Source of the DNA: Mactromeris polynyma
Lineage: Eukaryota; Mollusca; Bivalvia; Venerida; Mactridae
Assembly (NCBI GenBank): GCA_032209605.1
Contig: JASFXZ010000010.1
Coordinates: 5,849,385-5,913,384 of the forward strand
DNA length: 64,000 nt
Direction of reading: 5' to 3'
Shown here one piece after another: positions 54,801 through 64,000 of the stretch (positions are counted from its first letter, which is position 1; each line of letters opens with the position of its first letter). Position numbers and translations under genes: made by a program. Under the pieces are notes generated by a model that worked only from the letters and a program-made list of their open reading frames with translations, made no database searches and was not told where the DNA came from.

Positions 54801-55913
54801 TAGACAGTAAGCATATTTCGATTAATTTTTCGTATACATGTTCGCTCTCTGTGTATTGTTTCTACAAAGTGTTTGACGAACGAGTTACTCCCCTTGAATA
54901 TCGAAAAGCATGATTAATCTCTCTCTCTGGCGTATCGTCAATTCTGCTAAAAGACACATAAATACGACCTTATTTCACGAAAATCTAATTGTATGAAAAT
55001 AATTAAAAATTATATTTGTTCTTGAATACGGTGACCAAAACAATTATTGATATCATCTGAAATAACATCACGCCATTGTTTACGATAATGAACAATTACC
55101 AAAGGCTAACATTAAAGCAGGAAACATTGACGTAGACTTTGTGCGAATGCAAACACGAAATGAATGACGTAAATTATAGACAAAAGGCGCGTTACTCTTT
55201 GACCAAATGGGCGATTTACTAATTAAAAATATATAGTTCAATTAAACTATAAGTAAACAGTGCTCGTTTGTTACTCTATTCTTGGTATAATTTTGTTAAC
55301 AATAATATGAAAATACCATCAAATTTGTGTCAGGTGTCCTAATCTTGTTAATACAGAAGCTACACAAGGGGATGCAGACGCTCGTCTAACTTTATCATTT
55401 GGACTTATATACTGAGCTAAATGCAATATTTGACATTTTTGTGATCACAGACACAGACATAGACACTGACACAGACCCGCCCGTAGACGACGATCAAGCT
55501 ACGACAATAACCCGTCGTCCGTTTTTAAAAATATACAATAAAATAAAAAACATTTCAAATTACGTACTGTACATTAATTAATATATTATTAGCGTAGATG
55601 ATAAATGAGTTTTTAGCATGACAAGATTTACCAATTTTGGAAGTAAAACCAAAGGTGTATAATACTGTTACATGTACCTTTTAATAGTATTTTCCCAAAT
55701 ACCGAGGCATCCCTTTCCAGTGTACTGCAATTCCAGCGATGTTTACGGAACTGGTGTTGACATTCATGTACCCCTTGCAGAGCCCCTTGTCCAAGAGGTA
55801 CCATCGCTCCTTGGTGCAGACGACACATACGTCTCTGCTTACCAATCAGACCAGGAATATTATCACAGACAATGCCCGAGCTTACCGCCTGTAGCGGTAA
55901 CTGACTTATAAAC
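51611..55913 (-). CDS. Wnt2: Wnt2 ligand, span of five coding exons, first exon not found
   Basis: Span of five exons listed below; introns included. Together they give about 339 residues; human WNT2 is 360, so one short exon carrying the signal peptide (about 20-25 residues) is missing. The assignment to Wnt2 rather than another Wnt rests on NGAVQVMINQ (human NGAIQVVMNQ), [15 protein letters not shown] (human TKNDLVYFENSPDYC), and the C-terminus [11 protein letters not shown] with HTCK. Wnt2 is a secreted, palmitoleoylated ligand for Frizzled/LRP receptors; the modified serine lies in [10 protein letters not shown], which fits the Wnt signature. Potential N-glycosylation sites are seen at NCS in WNCSTL and at CNNTS. 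All exon phases are compatible. The gene lies about 10 kb from the SLMAP start codon, in the same orientation. Confidence 0.93.
51841..53002. other. Wnt2 intron 5
   Basis: About 1.16 kb, AT-rich; no repeat family or exon recognised. Confidence 0.7.
53003..53132 (-). CDS. Wnt2: Wnt2 fifth exon
   Basis: A 130-nt exon: 43 codons plus one base. Acceptor ATTTTAG|GTG, donor CTAG|GTAAGT. It encodes [20 protein letters not shown], then [20 protein letters not shown]. The junction with the previous exon falls in NGAVQ|VMINQ; as I recall, vertebrate WNT2 has no intron here, so this could be a lineage-specific intron. Confidence 0.94.
53604..53744 (-). CDS. Wnt2: Wnt2 fourth exon: palmitoleoylation site
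   Basis: A 141-nt, phase 0-0 exon of 47 residues: [20 protein letters not shown], then [20 protein letters not shown] and RYNGAVQ. Acceptor ATTTCAG|GCG, donor CAG|GTGAGG. It contains the Wnt signature and the acylated serine (second Ser of HGISGS by position is not used; the conserved one lies in GISGSC). Confidence 0.95.
53745..54436. other. Wnt2 intron 3 with SINE
   Basis: Contains a family-1 SINE (53821-54041); the rest is plain AT-rich intron. Confidence 0.7.
53821..54041 (-). mobile_element. tRNA-derived SINE (family 1), 5'-truncated
   Basis: Minus strand: GTCCGGGTTCGATTCCTGTA (B box), TTTGTCCTCCACCACTGATT, GGAGAAGTTGTCAGGTGTTT, AACTGAAAAATTGTTGAAAA and CTGACGGCGTAAAAC. The A-box head is missing. 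Confidence 0.85.
54437..54720 (-). CDS. Wnt2: Wnt2 third exon
   Basis: A 284-nt exon: two bases plus 94 codons. Acceptor CTTTCAG|TT, donor GAG|GTATGT. It encodes [56 protein letters not shown] and [16 protein letters not shown]. Compare human GVVFAITRACSQG and [20 protein letters not shown]. Confidence 0.95.
54721..55677. other. Wnt2 intron 2
   Basis: About 0.96 kb of AT-rich DNA. A short plus-strand open frame with an Asp/Thr run (ACAGACATAGACACTGACAC at about 55450) is a simple-sequence effect. No exon recognised. Confidence 0.7.
55678..55913 (-). CDS. Wnt2: Wnt2 second exon: N-terminal domain
   Basis: A 236-nt exon: one base, 78 codons, one base. Acceptor TTTTGCAG|G, donor AAAAG|GTACAT. 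It encodes [20 protein letters not shown], then [17 protein letters not shown] and [19 protein letters not shown], all classic Wnt. It needs a preceding exon that ends with two bases of a codon (TG would restore Trp, as in the WW of vertebrate Wnt2). Confidence 0.94.
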
Positions 55914-56030
55914 CTGCAAAAATGAGAGAACCAATTTTAATGAACAATACTGACAGTTGTTATTAAATTATTACAGACATTAGCGGTATTTCGCGAGTGT
56001 CTCGTCTATATTTTCCTCATGGTATAGGTA

Positions 56031-56105
56031 TTTTCGTATACTGAGAACTTTTCGTATACTGAGAACTTTTCGTATACTGAGAACGTTTCGGTATACTGAG
56101 AACTG
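56031..56105. repeat. 18-bp tandem repeat, four copies
   Basis: TTTTCGTATACTGAGAAC repeated four times, the last with an extra G. It runs directly into the dispersed repeat at 56096. Confidence 0.92.
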
Positions 56106-56175
56106 TTGTAACAAACGGTGAGGTCGTCAGCCAATGAAAACATGTTTTAGAAAATATTGACCAATCCACTTGTTT
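56096..56175 (+). repeat. Dispersed repeat, copy matching 26513-26595
   Basis: GAGAACTGTTGTAACAAACG, AGCCAATGAAAACATGTTTT and ATATTGACCAATC match the 26.5-kb copy closely. Confidence 0.65.
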
Positions 56176-57350
56176 TTTAAGAATAATGGTATTCTCAATT
56201 CATTTTGAATTCACAATAGTGTTTTCAACTAGAGGGATTTTGCCAAAAAAACGAGTATTTGAAAATGGAAGAAAATTTTCAACATTTAACGCATGGTCAT
56301 TGTCCTCATGATGTTTGGCCAATGCCGAACTTATAGTTGTCGATGTGCTCCGATCGGACTACTGAAATGGATCCCGAATCAATGTTTGGTTCTTTAGTAT
56401 AGGACTATTTTCATGTCTATGATCTAAAACGTTCTAAGTAATAGAAACACCGGGAAAAAATAATCGATCAGTACTTTATGGTCAAATCACAAACACTTAA
56501 TTTATTAATTTATCTACATGACTGACGAACCTCACGACTATTCATGATAATTCTTTGATCCTTTGAACCTATGTTTAGTAACAGGCTCTTCCCATAACGA
56601 CATTCTCGATTAACTGTCGAATAAATAAAGGTTATTTCTGCACAAGGGATAACAATAGCCGATCATTATTTTTTACAATGTCTATTTTAGACAGTAATAC
56701 AAATATAGAGCGACGTAAGGAATCATTTCTCGTTCCGACCACTGAACTTCCGGTGCGCGCTATAAAAGTGAAGTAATAATTGCTCCATTTATCTCGGAGT
56801 TTATCGCCGATTTAAACACGAAGCCACTACAAAAATACTATAAATCATGTGTTACGTTAGATTACTACGTCAGTGAACGTCTGCTCAGAACATATTCTCA
56901 AGTATATTATTGCAAAATGAGCCAGTAATTGAATCAGAGTTTTTCTATTTTAAGGAACTCAACATGTCTGCATTCAGACATCAAACAATTGTGTTTCACG
57001 GAAGAATAAATATTGACAAGTAAATTGTTACATGAAGATTAGCTGGCTTGGGTCGCCGAGAGGAAACGTGTACTTTTAGGCCCCTATAGAGTGAGTCATG
57101 ATGACGTACATGTATTTTGTTCTATGACCTGACTACGAATTGTGTGACCATTAGGTGTGGGTAGAGGTCATCAAGTATGTAAGTCATAGTTCCGGTTAAG
57201 GAAGGTGGTGTTATAGAAATGTAATATCTATTTAACTATTGAATTAAATCCAATATACCCACAAGTAAATGTATTGCCGTTTTGTATCGACTTTGGGGAA
57301 ATCTCAACCGATATCGGCAACTGATTACGTGAATACAACACACATGACTC

Positions 57351-57488
57351 AATATACCTCAATATACCTCAATATACCTCAATATACCTCAATATACCTC
57401 AATATACCTCAATATACCTCAATTTACCTCAATATACCTCAATATACCTCAATATACCTCAATATACCTCAATATACCTCAATATACC
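57351..57488. repeat. 10-bp tandem repeat, about 14 copies
   Basis: AATATACCTC repeated without interruption except one AATTTACCTC unit at 57421. The 10-bp period equals one helical turn. Confidence 0.97.
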
Positions 57489-57904
57489 AATCTTCCTGTC
57501 GACTATGAAATTCCGACCACAAGGCGGACTAAACCAATAGCCTGGGTTTCAACTGTGTTCGTTTCTGAACCAGTATTTATGAACAACACGCATTACTAAC
57601 CCATGCAATGCGAACGTTATTCATTACAAATAATGAGATACATATTGGTCATGTTTTGTACAATCTTTCGTCAAACTTTAACATTTGTTCAGTGATCAAA
57701 TCATCATGATTCGAAATTGTCTGAAGCTGAATTTGAACGTGAAAATATTCTTACTGGTGAACTAATACATTAGTCTTACATGTGAGGTAAAATCAGTCTG
57801 GCTACATGTCTTCAGGAGACTTTATTGTTGTCTAATGTTATACACAAGCTCGAGTTTTAAGAAGAGTGCGCGTGTATGGTTGTTATATATGTATTGTAGA
57901 CCCC

Positions 57905-57995
57905 AAAGGAAAAAAGTATGACCCCGCATGGGATTGAACCCTGGACCTCTCGCACCAAAGCGGACACTCAACAATGTCGCTAAAGAGCTGACCCA
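57905..57995 (-). mobile_element. tRNA-like fragment
   Basis: Minus strand TTGGGTCAGCTCTTTAGCGA (A-box-like) and CCAGGGTTCAATCCCATGCG (B box). No closing acceptor stem that I can draw; SINE relic rather than tRNA. Confidence 0.5.
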
Positions 57996-58498
57996 ACAGC
58001 AAGGCTGTTGGAAGTGACCTAACTCACTACATATACAATGCATTTACTTCATTTGTATGTTTAAACAGAAATTATTAGACGATATACTTCATGTCGAAAT
58101 ATCAAATATATCTATCTATGTGTGTCGTCATAAATTAGATATAATTGTATATCTTTGAATTTTAAGACAAACAGTCCACAATCATTGCACAAATGCAATG
58201 GAATAAAAACAACGTTCTGCCGCTATATGTGATACGGAGAATAACAGTTATCTTGCTGCTGTATACATTATTTCTTATAAATTCATTGCAAATATTGAAT
58301 ACATGTACTGACTTTATATGCTCTAAATTAGTGAACATAACACAGTTATATTTCAGGTTAGAATATGGTACATTAGCACGATCACTCTAACGGAGCAACT
58401 GTCAATAGGCACAAAACTTCCTTGTAATGGATTCAGGGAGCAAATGATGATACAATTAACATCAGCCGTATTTATATAATGCATGTATAATTACGCTA

Positions 58499-58675
58499 CA
58501 GCCGGCCTCGTTAATTCGAATTCATCGGGTCCGAAATTTTATTTCGAATTATACATGGTTTCGAATAGCCCTTTTTAATTCGACGTGCCTAAGAAGAGAC
58601 ATCGAGACCTGATATTTACTTCGGATGATAAAAAGTATTCGGATAGAATGTTGTCGAATAAACGAGGTCCGACTG
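58499..58675. mobile_element. Mariner-type MITE, 177 bp, TA target site
   Basis: Ends CAGCCGGCCTCGTTAATTCG and TCGAATAAACGAGGTCCGAC-TG are inverted repeats flanked by TA; the interior has inverted TTTCGAATTA motifs. Similar architecture to 3149-3369 but a different family. Confidence 0.8.
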
Positions 58676-59259
58676 TAGTTTAAAACCAGACAGCGCAACC
58701 AAACAATGCGGTTAATGTATGCATACCATCCGAACAGTTGTATAATTTCAATCATAAATTCCGATAATTATTTCAGTGTTTTAATAATTTGGCTTGAATA
58801 TCTGAAGAAAGTCATACACTGATCTCAGTGTATCTTTTATCGAGTACGTAATGCTGGCTATGATTAAAACAATGTTTACAATACAAAGAAGCGTTCAATT
58901 TAACAATTATAATGGTAAACAACCTCGAGAATTTTCTAATTTTGTACAATTTTTCACTTATTGTATACGTTAAATTCTTTAAAAATCTACCATGGAATCT
59001 TAACTACGTAAATTTATACGGGAGTATTTCATTCATGTTTAAAATTGTTTAAATAATTGACACTTGGAATCACCAAAAGTCCGTTTCTAGACCGGATGTG
59101 ATTGGAATTTATCGTTACTCGATGGTATTTTTTTGTCATGCCTAAAGGTGGATAAATTCCGTGCTGCGAACTTACTGACCCTAGTCTCGACCCAGAGTTA
59201 TCGTTCCTGCTACGCTCTCATACACCTCCGACAAGATTCTTGTCCTTTTTTGTTTTCAT

Positions 59260-59450
59260 TGAGTATCGCGTCATTTTTTTCTACTTTTCGTTCCGCAATC
59301 GACTGACAACTTCCGACATGACTAAGACTGCGGTGGGGAACAAATTTTATTAATGACCATTGCTAAATCGCACAGAAGGATATGACCCGCAAAGGATGGG
59401 AGTCGAACCTCCCGGGTGATAGCTCTGCTAACTGAAAACCCTGGCGGACT
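59260..59450 (-). mobile_element. tRNA-derived SINE (family 1), diverged
   Basis: Minus strand: AGTCCGCCAGGGTTTTCAGT then TAGCAGAGCTATC (A box), GGGAGGTTCGACTCCCATCC (B box), GCGGGTCATATCCTTCTGTG and GTTGTCAGTCGATTGCGGAA. Confidence 0.78.
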
Positions 59451-59555
59451 CAAGATTATGTTATTTATCAATCATTTACGGTAATGTCTAAGAAACTTAC
59501 TATAACCGGGAATTGTTATATTACACGAGTCGACATTAGATAATCATGTGTATAG

Positions 59556-60643
59556 GTATACAATGGAACGAGGCAGCACGTGTATATGTATACAATGGAA
59601 CGAGGCAGCACGTGTATATGTATACAATGGAACGAGGCAGCACGTGTATATGTATACAATGGAACGAGGCAGCACGTGTATATGTATACAATGGAACGAG
59701 GCAGCACGTGTATATGTATACAATGGAACGAGGCAGCACGTGTATATGTATACAATGGAACGAGGCAGCACGTGTATATGTAGACAATGGAACGAGGCAG
59801 CACGTGTATATGTATACAATGGAACGAGGCAGCACGTGTATATGTATACAATGGTACGAGGCAGCACGTGTATATGTATACAATGGAACGAGGCAGCACG
59901 TGTATATGTATACAATGGAACGAGGCAGCACGTGTATATGTAGACAATGGAACGAGGCAGCACGTGTATATGTATACAATGGAACGAGGCAGCACGTGTA
60001 TATGTATACAATGGAACGAGGCAGCACGTGTATATGTATACAATGGAACGAGGCAGCACGTGTATATGTATACAATGGAACGAGGCAGCACGTGTATATG
60101 TATACAATGGAACGAGGCAGCACGTGTATATGTAGACAATGGAACGAGGCAGCACGTGTATATGTATACAATGGAACGAGGCAGCACGTGTATATGTAGA
60201 CAATGGAACGAGGCAGCACGTGTATATGTATACAATGGAACGAGGCAGCACGTGTATATGTATACAATGGAACGAGGCAGCACGTGTATATGTATACAAT
60301 GGAACGAGGCAGCACGTGTATATGTATACAATGGAACGAGGCAGCACGTGTATATGTATACAATGGAACGAGGCAGCACGTGTATATGTATACAATGGAA
60401 CGAGGCAGCACGTGTATATGTATACAATGGAACGAGGCAGCACGTGTATATGTATACAATGGAACGAGGCAGCACGTGTATATGTATACAATGGAACGAG
60501 GCAGCACGTGTATATGTAGACAATGGAACGAGGCAGCACGTGTATATGTATACAATGGAACGAGGCAGCACGTGTATATGTATACAATGGAACGAGGCAG
60601 CACGTGTATATGTATACAATGGAACGAGGCAGCACGTGTATAT
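59556..60643. repeat. 32-bp satellite, 34 copies, one E-box per unit
   Basis: Unit GTATACAATGGAACGAGGCA then GCACGTGTATAT. The block is 1088 bp, exactly 34 units. Five units carry GTAGAC for GTATAC and one carries ATGGTACG; otherwise near-identical. Every unit contains the palindrome CACGTG. Because 32 is not a multiple of three and the unit lacks stops, all frames stay open, giving frames of up to 457 codons that are not genes. Confidence 0.98.
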
Positions 60644-62164
60644 CGAAATGTTGTTAACCGGCTGGTAGAATTCACCAATCTTTCTCTGATAAGTAAGATG
60701 ATATTTTTACAGATCTCGAAAAACAAATGAACAAATAAAACAATCAATCCTGGTTTGTGTTGTGGTGTTCTAGATAATGTTGTATGTATCTTGATCAAGA
60801 AAGAAGTCATGCCACCGACCGTGACTTCTGTTAGACGTTGACAAAGATGTACGTGTGAGCGATGCAGGATCAAGTCAGAGAAATAAGTCAAACGGTCACA
60901 TCTGTCCACCGGAATCGGTCAGTGAGAAATATTCTAGTCGAAAGCAATGTTCAATAAAATGCAAGAAATAGCAGTCTCATATCGTCTGCCAGAGACTGTC
61001 TGCCAAAAGGAGACCGGTCGTCAAGCTCACAGTTTCGGTCTGTCAACTATATGGAACTTATTGTTTGGAGGTTCGGTTACTAAGTTTTTATAGAATGTTT
61101 GTGGGGCGTTTTGATACTCTATGAACTACAGCATCTAAATATAGAAAGCGTGACATTGTTGTAATTTCAGTGTCCCAACGATAAAGATATTCCATAAATA
61201 TGAACTTTCACACGTGTGTTTGACCAATAAACAGTGTGAAAAAGAATAGCTTGTAAAGAGTCTTTTGAAAAGGAATTAAAGCTAGATCTTTAGTTCATAG
61301 TGATATTTATTTAATTAAAAGAAACCTTGCACACACTAAGTTTTGTATTGACTCATCCATAATCTATTTTTAATCATATTTGTAAAATCCTAATTTCAGA
61401 CGGGTGCAAATTACACGCTGTTCATTTACAGGACTTCGATTCAAAAGATTCGTAGAGGTGTAACCGTTTTGGATTGAAGTCAGAATGACGCTGTATATCC
61501 ACAAAGTCACGTTTATCGAATGTCTAGACAGAACTGTACAAGAAGAAATACTTTTTTTACCAAGCACTCCTTTTAGTATTAAACGATACAATATTTTAAA
61601 GTACATGTACATTGAATTAATGATTTGCCATCTCTAAAGTCTCGTTTTGCAGAAACTAAATCAGAATATTCTAAAAACCATATTGAGCTTGATATTGACT
61701 GAATAGGTTTTTCACGAAAACAACATCAGGTGTTCATTACATTTAAAATTATGTTCCATAATTTTGTGCCAACTAGTTACAATTCTGGCGGAAACATCTC
61801 AGGCATTGATATATACATAATTATAGTGTCATTCGTGTCAAGGACTATAAAATTAATGCAACGTATAGTAAATCATCATCTTGAACAACTGACTTAATTA
61901 CAAATTTAATTGTATACGACAATAAATATTATTTTGTTATGGAATAAAAACGGAAGCTAGCGTAATAAATACAGAATATTTTAAAGAAACAGTCACTCTT
62001 AATTCGTTCCGCCATGATTTTGTACTTCGCGAACAAGAAGCAGTTAACCAGTTTTGCTCCACAGGAACACGTATTATATAAAAGGGAACTTTCTATAAAT
62101 AACGTGCAAACGTACTTACATGCAAACATTTATCTTTCAAAGTATGTAAATGACATGGTAAGAG

Positions 62165-62255
62165 AAGTATAGTGGTCGAGGGGACGAGGGGGGACGAGGG
62201 CTTGTCTCCTGACTCGATGGTAGCAAGTTCGAGGTTCAACTGCTACTTCACAATA
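62165..62255 (+). mobile_element. tRNA-like fragment
   Basis: GTATAGTGGTCGAGGGGACG (A-box-like) and AGCAAGTTCGAGGTTCAACT (B-box-like), followed by A/T-rich sequence. Degenerate. Confidence 0.4.
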
Positions 62256-62657
62256 TTTAATGTATATGCAAATACTGTCTAGTAACCCATGAAGCAAGTC
62301 AACGCGAGTGATTAAAATAAGTCATGGTAAGACATTGTTTCACAATCGATGTAAAATAATTAAGTTTAAACTGAACTAAATGACACTGTTCCCTTGGCTG
62401 ATGTTATCTTTTTGGTTATTTATACTTATAGTATAAGTTTATACAAAATATATTACCAGGGCCATTTCAGCAAAGTCAGTACACAACTTGTTACAACAGC
62501 CTTCAGCGTCAAATTCGGCAACATATTAACCAGCTGCATCGAAGTTTACAAGCAAACTTTAATTTAATTCATGTTTAGTTGATATGGTACAAAACATCAT
62601 TAGCTGCATTAAGTAACCATTTCACTTCATAACTATACGCTTTTACCGTAATATATA

Positions 62658-62894
62658 CTGGTCAAAACTTCTAACCCGCCATTTTGCACGTTAAGAATCT
62701 TCACTACATTATGACTAAGTGCTCCGACAAGATGAACCGGATTCTGACAGTTTTAAGTCGAATTTTCTTAGACAGTTCAATTCATTTAAATACTATAAGT
62801 TCTAGCTTACTGCTATCAAAATCAACAGAAGTTGTATACAGTAGCTTTTAGAAACTGTGTGAAATAGTGCTGGTGGGTTAGAACTTTTGACCAG
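62658..62894. mobile_element. MITE family with CTGGTC termini, copy 2
   Basis: CTGGTCAAAACTTCTAACCC and GGGTTAGAACTTTTGACCAG form a 20-bp inverted repeat flanked by TA; better preserved than copy 1 at 3752. Confidence 0.87.
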
Positions 62895-63130
62895 TATATT
62901 AACACCACAATTGCATTATAAAACCGAGTTTAAATGTGGAATAATGACATGTCATTTGTTCGTTTGTTTGTCCATCCGTCCGTTCGTTCAGTACATTTAC
63001 ATACAGGAATCTTGGATATCATAAATGCTTGATTACAGCAATCAAAACAATAGAAAATTATCATTTAAACCATATTCATATATATTTCACCCCAAAGTAT
63101 ACGATTATGAGTGTTATTTGCCGAAAAAAA

Positions 63131-63228
63131 TGTATTATTCGGTAGTTATTTCGAATTATTCGGTATTATTCGGTATTATTCGGTATTACTCGGTATTATT
63201 CGGTATTATCCGGTATTATTCGGTATTA
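63131..63228. repeat. 10-bp tandem repeat, CGGTATTATT
   Basis: About seven clean units from 63161 and degenerate units before; single-base variants (TTACT, TTATC). Confidence 0.92.
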
Positions 63229-64000
63229 AATGTAACCGTATTTACACACCCATATACTTGCACTTATATAGCTCTACGTGTAGATGCAGTTTGAACAGAT
63301 CTTTGCGGTATTTGAACAATTCCACGCATTTATACCGCATGTATAAAATATCGATACCGGTTATTTAAACAGGTTCCACCATTGTATATCAAACATTTAA
63401 TTCATTCATTAAAACAAGAATTACGTGTATACATTTATATAATCGAAACATTTCATTGATACGCTACAAAATCTAATCAAAGTATATTTTGGGCATGGCC
63501 AATAGTATTGATTACCATATTTGTGATAAACAATACGCCGTAATCTGAGATCAATCATTTACTTGTCAGATTGTTGACCAGTCTCGGCAAATTGTAAGTC
63601 AACTTAATATCCCCAAGTCCTTTGTGTAAGAAAATATCAATTTGTTATTCCGTTTTCTTTCGACACCTGAGAACCTAATTTTGCGGTGATTACAAGCAGA
63701 CATATTTAGTTAATACGTTATTACTGGTGAATACTCCCAATTATGTCGAGATTTGCTGCTATTTGTTCAAGATAATTGAAAATAATAGTCGTAGGCTGCA
63801 GTGACCAAATAAGGAACGGTTCGACGTAAAAATGTTGATGGAAAATCTAATAATTAAATATTGACAACAACATTGTGCGGTTTTGTTCGAGTAATCTGCA
63901 ACCGTTGACCAATAGTTAATTATATAAAGTACAGTAGCATTATTTACTCTGTGAAATGTTTTTGTATTTTAATATCAATGTATCGTAAAGAATCGTAGGC

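Larger units (their letters stand above)
55914..64000. other. Wnt2 upstream or intron-1 region
   Basis: Should contain, or lead to, the missing signal-peptide exon; I found no convincing minus-strand ATG-hydrophobic-donor combination. Contents: 18-bp tandem (56031), 10-bp tandem (57351), tRNA-like fragment (57905), mariner MITE (58499), SINE (59260), 32-bp E-box satellite (59556), tRNA-like fragment (62165), MITE (62658) and 10-bp tandem (63131). Confidence 0.6.

Noticed and set aside
55399..55581. Plus-strand ORF with Asp/Thr repeats
   Set aside because: Lies in a Wnt2 intron and comes from a short GACACAGACA-like simple sequence; no homologue recognised.
56750..56775. TATA box (GCGCTATAAAAGTG) on the plus strand
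   Set aside because: Wrong strand for Wnt2 and no plus-strand gene follows; a single short motif in AT-rich DNA.
59516..60909. Open frames of up to 457 codons on both strands
   Set aside because: They are produced by the stop-free 32-bp satellite; three units make 96 bp, so every frame is open. No non-repeat protein features.
61929..62129. Wnt2 signal-peptide exon at a GCAT|GTAAGT donor (about 62114)
   Set aside because: The frame entering that donor has a stop within a few codons and no hydrophobic run after an ATG; phase does not fit the 55913 exon.

Overview
This is an AT-rich animal genomic window with short exons, long introns and many tRNA-derived SINEs, MITEs and minisatellites. The repeats look molluscan: a tRNA-headed SINE family whose tail runs through a conserved 'meta'-type domain into TTGTTGAAAAACGG-like ends, and interspersed copies containing 'AATCAAGGGGCATAACTC'. 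My best guess is a bivalve, but that is inference from repeat style and not from a search. No bacterial or viral genes, rRNA, intact tRNA or CRISPR were seen.

Two protein-coding genes are clear. Both lie on the minus strand and both are split into exons that I placed by hand from splice sites, reading phase and remembered homologues. (1) SLMAP, the FHA-domain, coiled-coil, tail-anchored STRIPAK subunit, fills the left two thirds (coding exons from 41545 down to 487). It continues off the left edge, so the C-terminal part and membrane anchor are not in the window. The start codon is at 41545. Two exons encode the FHA domain (41357-41545 and 27419-27575). Eight exons encode the conserved coiled coil (24.1-18.3 kb). 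Fourteen further exons (17.7-0.5 kb) all begin and end in phase 1; nine of them are exactly 63 nt (21 residues, three heptads), one is 66 and one is 126. (2) Wnt2 lies between 51611 and 55913. Five coding exons give about 339 residues, ending in the Wnt cysteine-rich C-terminus. The first (signal-peptide) exon was not found and should lie to the right of 55914 or outside the window.

Layout: 1-41.5 kb SLMAP with repeat-filled introns; 41.6-51.6 kb upstream/intergenic DNA with hAT-like and foldback MITEs, a 55-bp minisatellite, a Penelope-like remnant with a hammerhead-like core, and an unassigned tail-anchor-like ORF on the plus strand; 51.6-55.9 kb Wnt2; 55.9-64 kb Wnt2 upstream or intron-1 DNA with three tandem arrays, including 34 exact-length 32-bp units each carrying a CACGTG E-box.

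The genes share no pathway that the sequence itself shows: SLMAP acts in STRIPAK/Hippo signalling at membranes, Wnt2 is a secreted ligand. The most unusual biology is the SLMAP modular exon array, which could let alternative splicing change coiled-coil length in three-heptad steps without changing frame. Most long open frames outside the exons are artefacts of tandem repeats.
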